This document shows, in pieces, positions 1 to 9,368 of a DNA stretch of 64,000 nt (its first letter is position 1; each line of letters opens with the position of its first letter). The stretch is from positions 558,001 through 622,000 of the forward strand of contig JBDVXK010000012.1 of the NCBI GenBank assembly GCA_039964455.1, read 5' to 3'. The notes beneath the pieces are model-generated. The model was given only the letters and a program-made list of their open reading frames with translations. It searched no databases and was not told the origin of the DNA. This DNA is from CALJFL01 sp039964455 (GTDB taxonomy: Bacteria > Pseudomonadota > Gammaproteobacteria > Pseudomonadales > Halieaceae). The position numbers were made by a program, and so were the translations under genes.

Positions 1-1
1 T

Positions 2-241
2 CTGTGTTTGCTGGCCTATTACCTCCGAGGCATCCTGCGACTCCACCGGGCCCGTGTCTCTCGGACGCGAACTATCACGTTCTGGGAGACCTGGCTGCGC
101 TTCTGCCTCAGCCCGGCCATCCTCAAGGACGCCTTTCGTTGTGCGGTGATCTCTCTGGGCATCTTCCTTGGCATCGAGATTGCCCGGGGCGATACCATGA
201 AAGACGAGGTCGACAACGATTCAGAAAGGGATCACTTCTAG
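2..241 (+). CDS. C-terminal part of a membrane protein cut by the window edge
   Basis: The reading frame is open from the first bases of the window and stops at 239-241, so the true start lies outside. About 79 residues are visible. They are rich in Arg and contain one hydrophobic stretch near the end (around FRCAVISLGIFLGIEIA), followed by an acidic tail ending DNDSERDHF. This looks like the last membrane helix of a larger protein. I do not recognise the family. The overlapping frame from base 4 is Pro-rich and looks non-coding. Confidence 0.5.
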   Translation: MCLLAYYLRGILRLHRARVSRTRTITFWETWLRFCLSPAILKDAFRCAVISLGIFLGIEIARGDTMKDEVDNDSERDHF

Positions 242-296
242 CGGTGCATGCACCGCTTAACCCCTCTTTGCAAACTGGAATTTCCCTACAGTGATA

Positions 297-629
297 ATGA
301 AACCCCTGGATAAAGAAAACTCTCTTGAAGTGCGCTACCAGACTGCCATCACGACACTTCTCGATCTCGCACTGGACCACAGTCATAACAGAGCAAAAGT
401 CGCAGCAAGCGTTCTCCTCAGCGCCAACAGATCGTATGTACGTCCTCAGCAGAGGTGGCGGGTATCAATCCCGGACCTCCAACAGCTTACCGAGAGCGAA
501 CAATATGCAGCTCTCGGCGTCATTCATGGGAGAATCACCCTGGGTCGATCTCCCGAAACTGTAACTCAAGGTGGCCCTGAGCTTTTTCATAAACTGTGGC
601 ACCGATGGCGAAATGTCGAACGATGGTGA
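297..629 (+). CDS. Small soluble protein, DUF7673-like (tentative)
   Basis: This frame encodes about 110 residues. The ATG at 297 is taken as the start; an in-frame GTG at 291 is possible and neither has a strong ribosome binding site. A predicted helical N-terminal part contains ITTLLDLALDHSHNRAKVAASVLL. The later WRVSIPDLQQLTESEQYAALGVIHG recalls the DUF7673 pattern of a helical 'LL..A..D..Q...VA..LL' segment followed by a 'dl...D......VL..I' segment. That assignment is from memory of the family and is weak. It lies 55 bases after the preceding gene in the same direction and is convergent with the next gene. Confidence 0.5.
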   Translation: MKPLDKENSLEVRYQTAITTLLDLALDHSHNRAKVAASVLLSANRSYVRPQQRWRVSIPDLQQLTESEQYAALGVIHGRITLGRSPETVTQGGPELFHKLWHRWRNVERW

Positions 630-714
630 CACGCGCTAGCACGGCTGCGTTATAGTTGTAGGCACTGCGACCAATTGACCGGCCTGCTGAAATACCCTGA
701 CCACCTCTACCAAA

Positions 715-1305
715 TTACTCTGCCCAGTCGGCTGTTGAAAATGACAGAGTTGGACTGAGTAAATGCGCATTCAAAGAGGGTTTCACGGTGAATTCTTTGT
801 CGGTTGTCGTCATCTTCACGACACCGTCAATTAAGACCCAATGCACGTTTCTCCTTCTCCAGCACTGCCGCCACCTGCGGCTGCAATAATAGCCGGCAAG
901 TGCGCCGGCAAGAACAAGGTAAACCCTGCCAGTTATTGTGCGAGCGCCAGCAATCAAGTCTAAGTTGTAAAAGGCCGACGGCATTAGGGCGACGATGGCA
1001 AATAGGGCTGTGCCCCCGGCCATAGCGTAGAGTGTGGTTTTTTTGATCGCCGTTCGGGTGGAAATAAACCGCGCCGTGATAAAGGCGAGTAATAGACCGA
1101 TAAAGATTAACGCGACTGTGGGAAATGCTCCCCTAGAATTCATACCGATTAAGTCGGTCGCCATAGTCGACAGAACAAGGTATGAATCCACAGGCATATT
1201 GATGCTGTGCAACCAAATCAGGTTGGTTGCAGTGGTATGAGTTACCCATAAAAATGTGGCGATTGCCAAAGATCTCAAAAACGCCGGTATCTGTTTAATT
1301 ATCAT
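715..1305 (-). CDS. Hypothetical four-helix inner-membrane protein
   Basis: This gene encodes 196 residues from the ATG at 1305, which follows a GGGGGAG ribosome binding site by five bases; an in-frame start at 1323 is less likely. Four hydrophobic segments are visible, around residues 5-28, 50-72, 80-100 and 115-132, the last ending in a run of Arg and Trp (SRRWRQCWRRR). The C-terminal 50 residues are polar and probably cytoplasmic. I do not recognise the family. It is convergent with the upstream small gene and stands alone. Confidence 0.6.
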   Translation of the reverse strand: MIIKQIPAFLRSLAIATFLWVTHTTATNLIWLHSINMPVDSYLVLSTMATDLIGMNSRGAFPTVALIFIGLLLAFITARFISTRTAIKKTTLYAMAGGTALFAIVALMPSAFYNLDLIAGARTITGRVYLVLAGALAGYYCSRRWRQCWRRRNVHWVLIDGVVKMTTTDKEFTVKPSLNAHLLSPTLSFSTADWAE

Positions 1306-1348
1306 ACTCTCCCCCCTACTCACCTAGCGCGCGCGTTCATGTCGCTAC

Positions 1349-1564
1349 TCATACGTAAACTCGATATAACAAGCCATGCGGGCCACTGGCCGCATAAAAG
1401 TCACGACCTAAGCCGAGGCAAGTGATCATACCTGCCGCGAACATAGCGCCCGTGGCAACCCGCCTCTTTTCCAAGCCTGTTTCAATATCAACAACCACGG
1501 AGTCAACGCTTTGATCTTCAAGCACATCATCAAGAACCACTTCACCCGTGTCAGGGTCATACAA
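1349..1564 (-). CDS. Short hypothetical ORF downstream of the saccharopine-dehydrogenase-like gene
   Basis: This 71-residue frame begins at a TTG just 12 bases after the upstream reductase stops. The first half is acidic (YDPDTGEVVLDDVLEDQSVD), and the second half is Gly/Ala-rich and mildly hydrophobic. No good ribosome binding site is seen. It may be the C-terminal remnant of a longer gene or a real small protein. It looks more protein-like than a random frame because of its acidic start and ordered hydrophobicity, but I cannot name it. Confidence 0.3.
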   Translation of the reverse strand: MYDPDTGEVVLDDVLEDQSVDSVVVDIETGLEKRRVATGAMFAAGMITCLGLGRDFYAASGPHGLLYRVYV

Positions 1565-1576
1565 AACCTGATTGGA

Positions 1577-2635
1577 TCAGGATTCGGTCAAATGCAATTG
1601 ACCCGCCCCAGGCAGGCGCTCGACCAGTTCTGCCCCCATCAGCTGCGCAGGCGTGTAACAGCCTCCAGCCCCTTCGTAATCCAGCAGAAACCCGGCGCTG
1701 TGCAGGATGCCATCCATGGTGACGGTGTAGCCGTTGGGTGTTTTTACCCTGCAGCACACGCTGTCGCCCCTGGCATTCCTGGCTTCTCCCCACACATAGG
1801 TGGGACGGCTCGCTCGGCTTGCCTCGTCCGGGCCAGTCACGCGACGCATGATTCGCTTCTTCGCCATGCGCTGGACAGTGGCGGATTTCATGACTGCCTG
1901 TATGACAGGAAACAGCAGGTCAGTCGCCCGCCCGACACTACGCCGGGTGTATACCGAGATATTGGGAATTCCCGTCTGCCAGTAGGCAGTCGCCAGGTCC
2001 CCCCAGGGAATAACAGCTGCCTGCACAGGGCCTTTACCGAAATCGATACTGCGCGAAGCATGACTGGGAAGTACGTTAATAAGCTGGCCGTCCTTGCGCA
2101 CCTTCATCCCCTGTGAAATCGCCTCCACCATCGTTTTGGCGGTACCCGGGCTCAGGGAAGCATCACCCTGAAATCCCAGATCTAGTTCGGTCGCATCGGG
2201 AAGCGCCTCTTTCAGTTTCGCGGCCACACAGTCGGTAGGGATGACATCAAAGCCTACACCCGAGCACAACACGGTACCCGAAGCGGCTGCTTCCTTGTTC
2301 AGGGACTGGGCTAACAGGAATACGTCTATCTCGCCGGTAATATCCGTGTAATAGGTGCCGGACTGGATACAGGCCTTCATCATCGGCTCAGCGGTTGCCG
2401 AGTAGGGCCCGGCGCAGTGACTAACGACTTTCACATCCTCAAGGTGTGCAATGACCTGGTCCACGTCCTCCAGGCTAAAAATACGACTCTCCAGGCCATG
2501 GGCCTGCGCCAGGGGCTGAATAGCCGCTGCATTACGGCCGGCCAGTATGGGCCTGCGGCCCTGAGTGACTGCCTTCTCTACAGCCAGTTGCGCGCTGTAG
2601 CCATTGGCGCCGTAGATCATCCAATTTGATGTCAT
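1577..2635 (-). CDS. Saccharopine dehydrogenase-like / trans-acting enoyl reductase family protein
   Basis: This 352-residue protein has an N-terminal Rossmann fold (YGANGYSAQLAVEKA, then LAGRN near residue 33) and the segment VVSHCAGPYSATAEPMMKACIQSGTYYTDITGE, typical of the saccharopine dehydrogenase-like family that includes mycobacterial trans-acting enoyl reductases. Members are NAD(P)-dependent reductases, many acting on lipid or polyketide intermediates. True saccharopine reduction is unlikely given the lipid-type neighbourhood. It lies about 106 bases downstream of the dehalogenase-like gene in the same direction and may be the last gene of that operon or have its own promoter in the gap. 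Confidence 0.8.
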   Translation of the reverse strand: MTSNWMIYGANGYSAQLAVEKAVTQGRRPILAGRNAAAIQPLAQAHGLESRIFSLEDVDQVIAHLEDVKVVSHCAGPYSATAEPMMKACIQSGTYYTDITGEIDVFLLAQSLNKEAAASGTVLCSGVGFDVIPTDCVAAKLKEALPDATELDLGFQGDASLSPGTAKTMVEAISQGMKVRKDGQLINVLPSHASRSIDFGKGPVQAAVIPWGDLATAYWQTGIPNISVYTRRSVGRATDLLFPVIQAVMKSATVQRMAKKRIMRRVTGPDEASRASRPTYVWGEARNARGDSVCCRVKTPNGYTVTMDGILHSAGFLLDYEGAGGCYTPAQLMGAELVERLPGAGQLHLTES

Positions 2636-2741
2636 GAGTAGTACCTCTCGATGTATTTGAGTATTCCAGGGAATGCCGCCGATGCCTTGCGCTCCATCGG
2701 TCGTTTCAGCAGGCTAGAGACACAATCTCATGTAGGCATCT

Positions 2742-3794
2742 CTATTCGGAAACATTAGGCGTCGCAGTCTCAAGCTTATCAACAACGCGGACAATGGCCT
2801 CGGCGATAACCTCGGGGACTTCTTCCTGCAGGAAGTGACCCGCATCAGTTTCAGTTGCCGGGGCATTCGGAAAACTCCGCTTCATCACAGGTAGCGCTCG
2901 CCCCAGTATCGGGTCACTGTTGCCCCAAACAATCTCGGCAGGAATATCGAGCGTGTCAACATAGGCTTCGATGACCCGCATGGCCGGCGTGCTGGGGTGA
3001 TCTGGTCCGTCCGTTACCATCCTCATGAGCGCAACTGGCGCCTTGGCGTTACCACTTTCGAGGACGGGCCTGGCATAGAGGGATTTGACTGATTCATTCA
3101 TTGAGTCTGGATCACCCTGCACCCCATGGAGTTGATCGAAAACCGTGGTAAATACCTCCATTATCAGCTCACCAATCACGGGCGACTTGACGGCAGCATG
3201 TGCAGTCGACAGATCAGCTTTTTCGGTCGGTGCGTTGAATACGGTATTCATTAATACGGCACCCTTCAACAGGTCCGGTGACATGGCCAGCGCACCCATA
3301 CCGACAGGGCCACCCCAATCCTGACCGACATAAACCAGTTCGGTGAGGTCGAGCTGTTCAAGAACGCTGTTCATCCAACGGACATGGTTCTCGAGTTTGT
3401 GTTCGCTCACTGGGATTTTGCTGGAGAAACCCAGGCCAACCATCGTTGGCATGATGACCCGTATCCGTTCAGTCGGTAATTTGGCCGCGACCTTTCGATA
3501 GAGGAGACCGGAAGTCGGGTTACCGTGCTGCAGGTAGACCGGATAGCCAGTGCCGACCTCCAACACATGAATCTTGATGCCGGATTCCACTTCAACGAGA
3601 TAGCTTTTGTAGTCCTCGGTAAGAACCTCGGTGACGTATTCGGGTAGTGGATAAGCTTCAAATTCGCCGGCATCGAGCGTTACCGTGCCAGCACCCTCTG
3701 GTGTGATTAGTTCACCGTCCCGGGTGATCCAGATGGCCAACAGAACAGCTAATGCCAGAATTGAGGCAGCGATTAGTAATAGTGTTTTTAGCAT
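2742..3794 (-). CDS. Membrane-anchored alpha/beta hydrolase, haloalkane dehalogenase-like
   Basis: This gene encodes 350 residues from the ATG at 3794, which has an AGGA ribosome binding site; the in-frame start at 3824 would overlap the upstream sulfatase. Residues 1-22 form a signal anchor. HGNPTSGLLYR (from residue 90) is the oxyanion-hole segment, GQDWGG (157-162) carries the likely Asp159 nucleophile followed by Trp160, and DAGHFLQEE near the C-terminus supplies the catalytic His. The Asn after HG and the Trp after the nucleophile match the halide-binding pair of class II haloalkane dehalogenases. An epoxide hydrolase-type activity is the alternative. It starts 17 bases after the sulfatase stop, so it is in one operon with it. 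Confidence 0.8.
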   Translation of the reverse strand: MLKTLLLIAASILALAVLLAIWITRDGELITPEGAGTVTLDAGEFEAYPLPEYVTEVLTEDYKSYLVEVESGIKIHVLEVGTGYPVYLQHGNPTSGLLYRKVAAKLPTERIRVIMPTMVGLGFSSKIPVSEHKLENHVRWMNSVLEQLDLTELVYVGQDWGGPVGMGALAMSPDLLKGAVLMNTVFNAPTEKADLSTAHAAVKSPVIGELIMEVFTTVFDQLHGVQGDPDSMNESVKSLYARPVLESGNAKAPVALMRMVTDGPDHPSTPAMRVIEAYVDTLDIPAEIVWGNSDPILGRALPVMKRSFPNAPATETDAGHFLQEEVPEVIAEAIVRVVDKLETATPNVSE

Positions 3795-3811
3795 GAAGAA
3801 TCCTCGATAAA

Positions 3812-5467
3812 TTAGTTTGACCAATAAATGAATTCATCATTGGCTTGAACGGCTTGACTACCATCACGGTCAAGATTAATGGGAACGCTAATCATTGCCG
3901 GCCACGCGGATGACGGCTGCTCCTTATTGTGTTGAGACAGAGCTGTTTGCAACTCGCGTAACTTTTCTGGATGAGATTGCGCAAGGTTGTTTTGTTCGGT
4001 TGGGTCATTCGCCAGGTCATAGAGCCAAGCGTTCCCTGGCGGGTCGGAGATATTCAACTTCCAGCCGTCAATAAGCGCACTTTGTGAAGCTCCCGAACGC
4101 CAGAAGAGCGCGCGGTGTTGGATGCTCTCTGTGTTGCCATGAACGATGGGCAGGAGGTCAACGCCGTCGATCTTGCGATCTTTCGGAAGGCTGGCTCCGG
4201 CGGCGTTGGCGATGGTCGTGTAAATATCAAAGTGATGGACCGCTTCGTTAACCGTAGTGCCTGGTTCGATTTGGTCTGGCCATCGCAAAAAGTAGGGTAC
4301 GTGGATACCACCCTCAAAAAAGCTCGATTTCCAGCCGCGATAGGGCTGATTCAGGTCTGGTAATCCCAGGTATCCGGCGCCACCATTGTCTGATGTAAAG
4401 ATGACTATCGTGTTATCTTCGAGACCATTGTCTTTGAGTGCTTTCAGTACCTCTCCTACACCCCTGTCTAGTCCACGAATCAAACCTGCGTAGACGCGCT
4501 CCCGGTGGAGCTCGATATCTGGCAAAGCATCATAGTCTTCCCGCGAGCTTTGAAGCGGTGAGTGTGGCGCCCAATGAGCGAGATAGAGGAAAAACGGGCG
4601 ATCCTTGTTGTTTTCTATCACCCTGACAGCTTCCTTGGTGAAATACTCGGTTAGATGGCCGTTCGGTTGAAAGGGCGGCCCGTCATTAAAACGAACTGCG
4701 TAACGCATAACTTTCCAGAAGAACTGATCGATAAAATCAAAATTTTGTTTTGCGTTAACAACGTGTGGGGAATCTTCGGGCAGGTATAGACCGCTTGCCA
4801 TGAGTAGGCTTTCCTCAAAGCCCTGGCTGTTGGCATCCATGCCATTGTTTTCGCCAACGTGCCACTTGCCGATGTGTGCGGTGTGGTAATTTTTCTGCTT
4901 GAGCAGCTCCGCAATTGTAATCTCGGTGGACGGCATGCCCATGTCTTCATAAGCTAGGGCTCTGTCAGCAGAGTGGGAGATGGTTTGAAGGTGACGAGTA
5001 GGATCACGGGGTGCGAGCCTACCGATGGCCATCATGCCCGAAGGAGTCGGTGTGAATTCGAATCCAAATCGGGTGCTGTAGCGGCCCGAAAGCATTGAGG
5101 CTCTGGATGGTGCGCAAGTGGCATTTGCCGCGTAACCGTTGGTGAATGTTACACCGCCCGCTGCGATGGAGTCGATATTGGGCGTCGGCACCTTGCCATC
5201 TGCGACACCACCTCCGTTGAAGGTGATGTCATTCCAACCGAGATCGTCGGCGAGAATCAGGACGACGTTAGGCGGGCGTTGTTCTTTAGGGCGAGGGTCT
5301 TTTCCTGAAGCCCAGGCGATTTTTCGGTTTTCCTCCGGCTGCATTTTCGTGTCAAAGTAAAGACTGATGAGTTGCAGGACAATCGGTATCCGATATGCGT
5401 AAACCGCACTAGCGAGCAGGACTGTCACAATAACAATCGAAATACATTTTTGTATCCAGCCGGGCAT
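3812..5467 (-). CDS. Membrane-anchored formylglycine sulfatase (CAPSR type)
   Basis: This 551-residue type I sulfatase has an N-terminal anchor (about residues 7-35). LADDLGWND (72-80) holds the metal-binding Asp pair, Cys118 in CAPSR is the residue converted to formylglycine, and GKWHVG and FTSDNGG are further active-site segments. The family hydrolyses sulfate esters in the periplasm or at the membrane. It is closely similar in layout to the sulfatase at 45083-46759. Its ATG overlaps the stop of the preceding 62-codon ORF by one base (TAATG), and the dehalogenase-like gene follows after 17 bases. The substrate is unknown; a lipid or sterol-like sulfate is a guess from context. Confidence 0.92.
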   Translation of the reverse strand: MPGWIQKCISIVIVTVLLASAVYAYRIPIVLQLISLYFDTKMQPEENRKIAWASGKDPRPKEQRPPNVVLILADDLGWNDITFNGGGVADGKVPTPNIDSIAAGGVTFTNGYAANATCAPSRASMLSGRYSTRFGFEFTPTPSGMMAIGRLAPRDPTRHLQTISHSADRALAYEDMGMPSTEITIAELLKQKNYHTAHIGKWHVGENNGMDANSQGFEESLLMASGLYLPEDSPHVVNAKQNFDFIDQFFWKVMRYAVRFNDGPPFQPNGHLTEYFTKEAVRVIENNKDRPFFLYLAHWAPHSPLQSSREDYDALPDIELHRERVYAGLIRGLDRGVGEVLKALKDNGLEDNTIVIFTSDNGGAGYLGLPDLNQPYRGWKSSFFEGGIHVPYFLRWPDQIEPGTTVNEAVHHFDIYTTIANAAGASLPKDRKIDGVDLLPIVHGNTESIQHRALFWRSGASQSALIDGWKLNISDPPGNAWLYDLANDPTEQNNLAQSHPEKLRELQTALSQHNKEQPSSAWPAMISVPINLDRDGSQAVQANDEFIYWSN

Positions 5468-5655
5468 TACTTAGACCTGAAACGAGCGCTAAAGGAAATT
5501 GCATGTTGTGCCGTCAAAACCGACTGCCTGAAAAGAGCGGCCGTCACCTCTGGCGAGCAAGCATTCGACGCAAAACCTGCGAGATCGGCCGTTCCCTCTC
5601 GAATCATGCCGCTGCAGATTTTTAGGCTCTCGATCGCCGGGCTACGGTGTATCAT
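5467..5655 (-). pseudogene. Remnant of a nitronate monooxygenase N-terminus, coupled between BVMO and sulfatase
   Basis: The 62-codon ORF contains ICSGMIREGTADLAGFASNA, which aligns with ICGGMMRVGTADLAAAVSNA at residues 17-36 of the intact nitronate monooxygenase at 11666-12664. After about 35 aligned residues the similarity fades and the frame ends. The FMN barrel is missing, so no enzyme activity is expected. Its ATG overlaps the BVMO stop (TGATG) and its stop overlaps the sulfatase ATG (TAATG), so ribosomes may still pass through it, keeping the operon translationally coupled. Confidence 0.6.
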
Positions 5656-7466
5656 CAACCGAGCTCCAACCCATCAAATTTCCCCTCCTCGCGCCATGCC
5701 TTGAGCAGCGCGAAAAAGGCAATTGGGCCATCGCCATACGGCATGCCCTGACGTATCCTGTCGTTGGGCTTGCCCTCGTTGTTGTAATAACTCGGTGTAC
5801 AATCTTCGCCACCCAGTGCCCCGCCATTCATTCCCTTGTCGATAATAGTCTGTACCCATTGGCTCTCCGCGGACTCGGTAGCCTCAATCCTTTCAATATC
5901 GTGATCCTGCGCGTGACGAATAACATGGGCGATATGGGCTGCCAGTTCATCCAGCATGTGCGGATAGTTCACCGTAAACCCCCCCTGTGTCTGACTCATG
6001 ATGAAACAATTTGGGAAGCCATGAACAAACATACCGTGCAGTGTGCGAGCACCATCTTCCCATTTTTCGGACAGACTCTGGCCACCCTCCCCATAGATTT
6101 CATAACCGGTGCGACTGGCATAGCTGGTCCCCACCTCATACCCCGTGCTATAGATTATGCAGTCCACCTCGTATTCCACGCCATCAACCACCAGGCCGGA
6201 TTCGGTGATACGCTCAACGCCCTGACCGTCCGTGTCCACCAACGTCACGTTGTCGCGGTTGAATGTCTGTAAGTACTCATCGTGAAAGCAAGGCCGCTTG
6301 CAGAACATGCGGTAGTAGGGTTTGAGGGATTCCGCCGTGACGGGATCGCCTATCAGTTCATCAACGCGGGCGCGAATCTCGTTCATCTTCTCAAAATTGA
6401 CCGCCTCCATGATTTCGCTGATAGCCTTGCCATCCAGGTCCTGGCGACGACTCTCCCTGAATACGCGAATCATTTTGCCGATGAGATCCGTCCAGCCATC
6501 GTTGACCAGATCCTCCGCCTGAGGGACACCACATATCAACGCATTGAAGTTTTCCATACGCTGGCGCTGCCAGCCAGGCTTCAGTGACTCAGTCCATTCC
6601 ATGTCAGTCTGCGCATTGTTGCGGACATCAACACCGGATGGAGTGCGTTGGAACACGTACAAGTGCCCGGCTGCCTCACCGAGGTGCGGAACGCATTGCA
6701 CTGCGGTGGCACCAGTGCCTATCAGTGCAATGCGCTTGCCCGCCAGCCTGTCGAGGCCGCCATCGGCATCACCGCCTGTGTAATCATAGTCCCAGCGGCT
6801 GGTGTGAAAACTGTGCCCGGAAAAATCTTCAATACCCGGAATGCCAGGAAGCTTCGGTTTGCTCAATGGCCCATTAGCCATGGCAATAAAACGAGCACGT
6901 AGGGTATCGCCACGATCGGTGCTGACTATCCAACGGTTAATCGTCGCATCCCAGCGGGTCTCGGTTACCTGGGTCTGGAAAAGCGCGTTTTCGTAGAGGT
7001 TGTAGTGCCTGCCAATGGCCTGGCTATGAGCAAGGATCTCTGCCCCCCGAGCGTACTTCTGTGTCGGAATATAGTTGAGCTCCTCCAGTAGGGGCATATA
7101 GATATAGGATTCCACGTCACACTGAGCCCCAGGGTAGCGATTCCAGTACCAAGTGCCGCCGAAATCGCCGCCTTTCTCAACTATGCAGATATCCTCGACT
7201 CCAACCTCACGCAAGCGGGCGCCTGCCTGTAAACCGCCGAAGCCACCGCCGATCAGAACCACGTTGACATCTCTCTCTAACGGCTCCCGGCTAAATCCGG
7301 GCTCTGAATACGGATCGTCAATGAAATCAGCATACTCACCGGACATTTCGATGTACTGCTCGTTAGCATCGTCACGCAGTCTCTTTTCCCGTTCCAAGCG
7401 ATACTTTTCGCGCATCGCCTTGGCATCAAATTCCATCACATCGTCGTTCACTATTCGTTTCCTCAT
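5655..7466 (-). CDS. Flavin-containing Baeyer-Villiger-type monooxygenase
   Basis: This 603-residue protein shows the FAD-binding GGGFGG (about 73-78), the Baeyer-Villiger fingerprint FSGHSFHTSRWD (about 215-226) and a second nucleotide-binding GTGATA (near 253) for NADPH. Such enzymes insert oxygen next to a ketone to give an ester or lactone. The N-terminal 65 residues are an acidic and basic extension seen in long BVMOs. The ATG at 7466 lacks a clear ribosome binding site; an in-frame GTG at 7451 is preceded by AGGA and is a good alternative. It is the first gene of the leftward run BVMO > remnant > sulfatase > dehalogenase-like hydrolase. Confidence 0.9.
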   Translation of the reverse strand: MRKRIVNDDVMEFDAKAMREKYRLEREKRLRDDANEQYIEMSGEYADFIDDPYSEPGFSREPLERDVNVVLIGGGFGGLQAGARLREVGVEDICIVEKGGDFGGTWYWNRYPGAQCDVESYIYMPLLEELNYIPTQKYARGAEILAHSQAIGRHYNLYENALFQTQVTETRWDATINRWIVSTDRGDTLRARFIAMANGPLSKPKLPGIPGIEDFSGHSFHTSRWDYDYTGGDADGGLDRLAGKRIALIGTGATAVQCVPHLGEAAGHLYVFQRTPSGVDVRNNAQTDMEWTESLKPGWQRQRMENFNALICGVPQAEDLVNDGWTDLIGKMIRVFRESRRQDLDGKAISEIMEAVNFEKMNEIRARVDELIGDPVTAESLKPYYRMFCKRPCFHDEYLQTFNRDNVTLVDTDGQGVERITESGLVVDGVEYEVDCIIYSTGYEVGTSYASRTGYEIYGEGGQSLSEKWEDGARTLHGMFVHGFPNCFIMSQTQGGFTVNYPHMLDELAAHIAHVIRHAQDHDIERIEATESAESQWVQTIIDKGMNGGALGGEDCTPSYYNNEGKPNDRIRQGMPYGDGPIAFFALLKAWREEGKFDGLELG

Positions 7467-7499
7467 TAGTTCATCTGATAAAAATATGCGCCAACAACG

Positions 7500-9362
7500 C
7501 TATCTGGCTGTCCGGTGAATTGACGCCTTTTTCATCCGGCTAGCCACATAGAATGGGGACAGCAAAGGCATCAACAACACCAGAACCAGGAAAGGTTCAC
7601 GCACACCTGCGTATAACGTATTCAACACCAGCTGCTTACGGTGATCGTAGCCTTGCGGGACCGGCAGTACCTTGTTGGTCTGGGCATAACGCTCATAGGC
7701 CGAGAGCATCCGCTGGAATCGCTGCGGCAATTCGCGTGCTAGATCGTGACTCTCGCCGGGGTCTTCCAAGATGTTAAACAGCTGCCAACGATCGTCCCCC
7801 AGCGGGCTGCGATTGTAGACAATTTTGTAGTCGCCCTGAAAAAGTGCAGCGTGACCTGCCAGTTCATAGCCCACGGTATCCGCCGGGGCGTAAATACGCT
7901 CGGCTTCATTCAGCAATACAGGGGCCAGACTGCGACCAATCATCGGTTCTACCGGCCTGCCACCGTATCTATCACCTGGCGGAGTTACACCGGCAAATGA
8001 CAGAATGGTCGGCGTGATGTCCGTGACGAATGAGAGCGCACGGATGAGCACTCCTTGCCGCGGCAGCGCTTCACCCGCCACGATCAGGGGCACACGCATA
8101 CCCCCCTCCCCTGCATAGAACTTGTAGTAGGCCAGTGGGCTGGCCGCAGCACTGGTGAAGCTCGGGCTGATGCTGTTGTAGCTGCCTTTAAGGCCCAGCG
8201 TGTCGTAATCGGTGTTGTAGCCAAGCGAAGACGTTAATCGCCGTGCGGCAAACCCATCCGGGTCTGCAGGACCACCGGCCTCGGGGCCGTTGTCGGAGGT
8301 GAAGATAAACAGCGTATTGTCATACTCACCACTAGCCTTGAGGTAGTCGATCAACCGGCCGATGTGGAAGTCCATCGCCTCCACCATGCCGGCGTAGACC
8401 GCCATGCGCTTGGCCTCATACCGCCGCCGCTCATCATCCAGCACCTGCCAGCCTGCCGTGGTCGCCATACGCACCGTACCGGCTCCTCCCGGCACAATGC
8501 CCAGTTCTACTGCACGAGACAGCCGTTGTTCCCGCAGCACGTCCCAACCGCTGTCGTACACTCCCATGTAGGGATCGATGAACTCCTGGGGCGCCTGCAC
8601 GGGAATATGAACCGCCTGGAAAGGCAGGTAGGCGAAGAACGGCTGCTCATCATCGAGATTGCTGCCGATGAACTCGATGGTCTTGTCCACCAGGAAACGC
8701 GAGGAATAGAAGTCTTCCGGTAGTTCGTACTCCTCACCATCTGCATACCAGTTGGCCTTGTCGTACAGAGGGATGTAAGGGCGCTGCTCCCAGTTATCAG
8801 CACCGGAATCAGCCAGTGCCACGGTGCGTTCAAATCCACGCTGGCTGGGCAGCTTGCCCGGCCCGGCACCCAGGTGCCACTTACCCGCCATGTAGGTGTG
8901 ATAGCCGGCATCCTCCAGCAGGGTCGCGACTGTTACCACGTTGTTGCCCAGTACGCCCTGGTAGTGGGCATGGCGTCTTTGCTCCGGCGCCAGCATTTCA
9001 GGAATATTCGGCACACCGGCGAGATGAGCGTCTACACCGGTCAGCAACATCGCCCGCGCGGGCGCACAATTGGCTGCCGTGTGGTAATTGGTGAAACTCA
9101 CCCCCGATTGCGCCAGTGCCGACAGGGTCGGTGTACTGATTTCGCTGCCGTAGGAGGCGATGTCGGTATACCCGAGATCATCGGCGAGGATTAGGACAAT
9201 ATTGGGACGCTTTGACGGCGCTGACTCTTCGACCGCGATGGGCTCCACATCTACTGGAGACATCCCCGCCGCCACAGCCTCACCAGCTAACAGAGTGCCG
9301 GCCAGCAAAAGGCCGCTCATTGAGCACATTTTCAAGGGTTCAGGCACGGCTAGTTCAGGCAC
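7500..9362 (-). CDS. Periplasmic sulfatase with C-terminal membrane helix (CAPAR type)
   Basis: This 620-residue sulfatase has a signal-like N-terminus (about residues 13-33), the metal-binding LADDLGYTD (59-67), Cys99 in CAPAR as the predicted formylglycine, AGKWHLG and FTSDNGPEAGG. The fourth motif position is Ala instead of the usual Ser, which the C-x-P-x-R core tolerates. A hydrophobic stretch near the C-terminus (FLVLVLLMPLLSPFYVA) followed by Arg/Lys would anchor the enzyme. It starts seven bases after the small membrane protein gene and is the third gene of the PfpI > membrane protein > sulfatase cassette, a cassette repeated at 56603-59721. Confidence 0.9.
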   Translation of the reverse strand: MPELAVPEPLKMCSMSGLLLAGTLLAGEAVAAGMSPVDVEPIAVEESAPSKRPNIVLILADDLGYTDIASYGSEISTPTLSALAQSGVSFTNYHTAANCAPARAMLLTGVDAHLAGVPNIPEMLAPEQRRHAHYQGVLGNNVVTVATLLEDAGYHTYMAGKWHLGAGPGKLPSQRGFERTVALADSGADNWEQRPYIPLYDKANWYADGEEYELPEDFYSSRFLVDKTIEFIGSNLDDEQPFFAYLPFQAVHIPVQAPQEFIDPYMGVYDSGWDVLREQRLSRAVELGIVPGGAGTVRMATTAGWQVLDDERRRYEAKRMAVYAGMVEAMDFHIGRLIDYLKASGEYDNTLFIFTSDNGPEAGGPADPDGFAARRLTSSLGYNTDYDTLGLKGSYNSISPSFTSAAASPLAYYKFYAGEGGMRVPLIVAGEALPRQGVLIRALSFVTDITPTILSFAGVTPPGDRYGGRPVEPMIGRSLAPVLLNEAERIYAPADTVGYELAGHAALFQGDYKIVYNRSPLGDDRWQLFNILEDPGESHDLARELPQRFQRMLSAYERYAQTNKVLPVPQGYDHRKQLVLNTLYAGVREPFLVLVLLMPLLSPFYVASRMKKASIHRTAR

Positions 9363-9368
9363 GGCCAG

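Noticed and set aside
1511..2116. 201-codon plus-strand frame
   Set aside because: Antisense to the saccharopine-dehydrogenase-like gene, with low-complexity composition.
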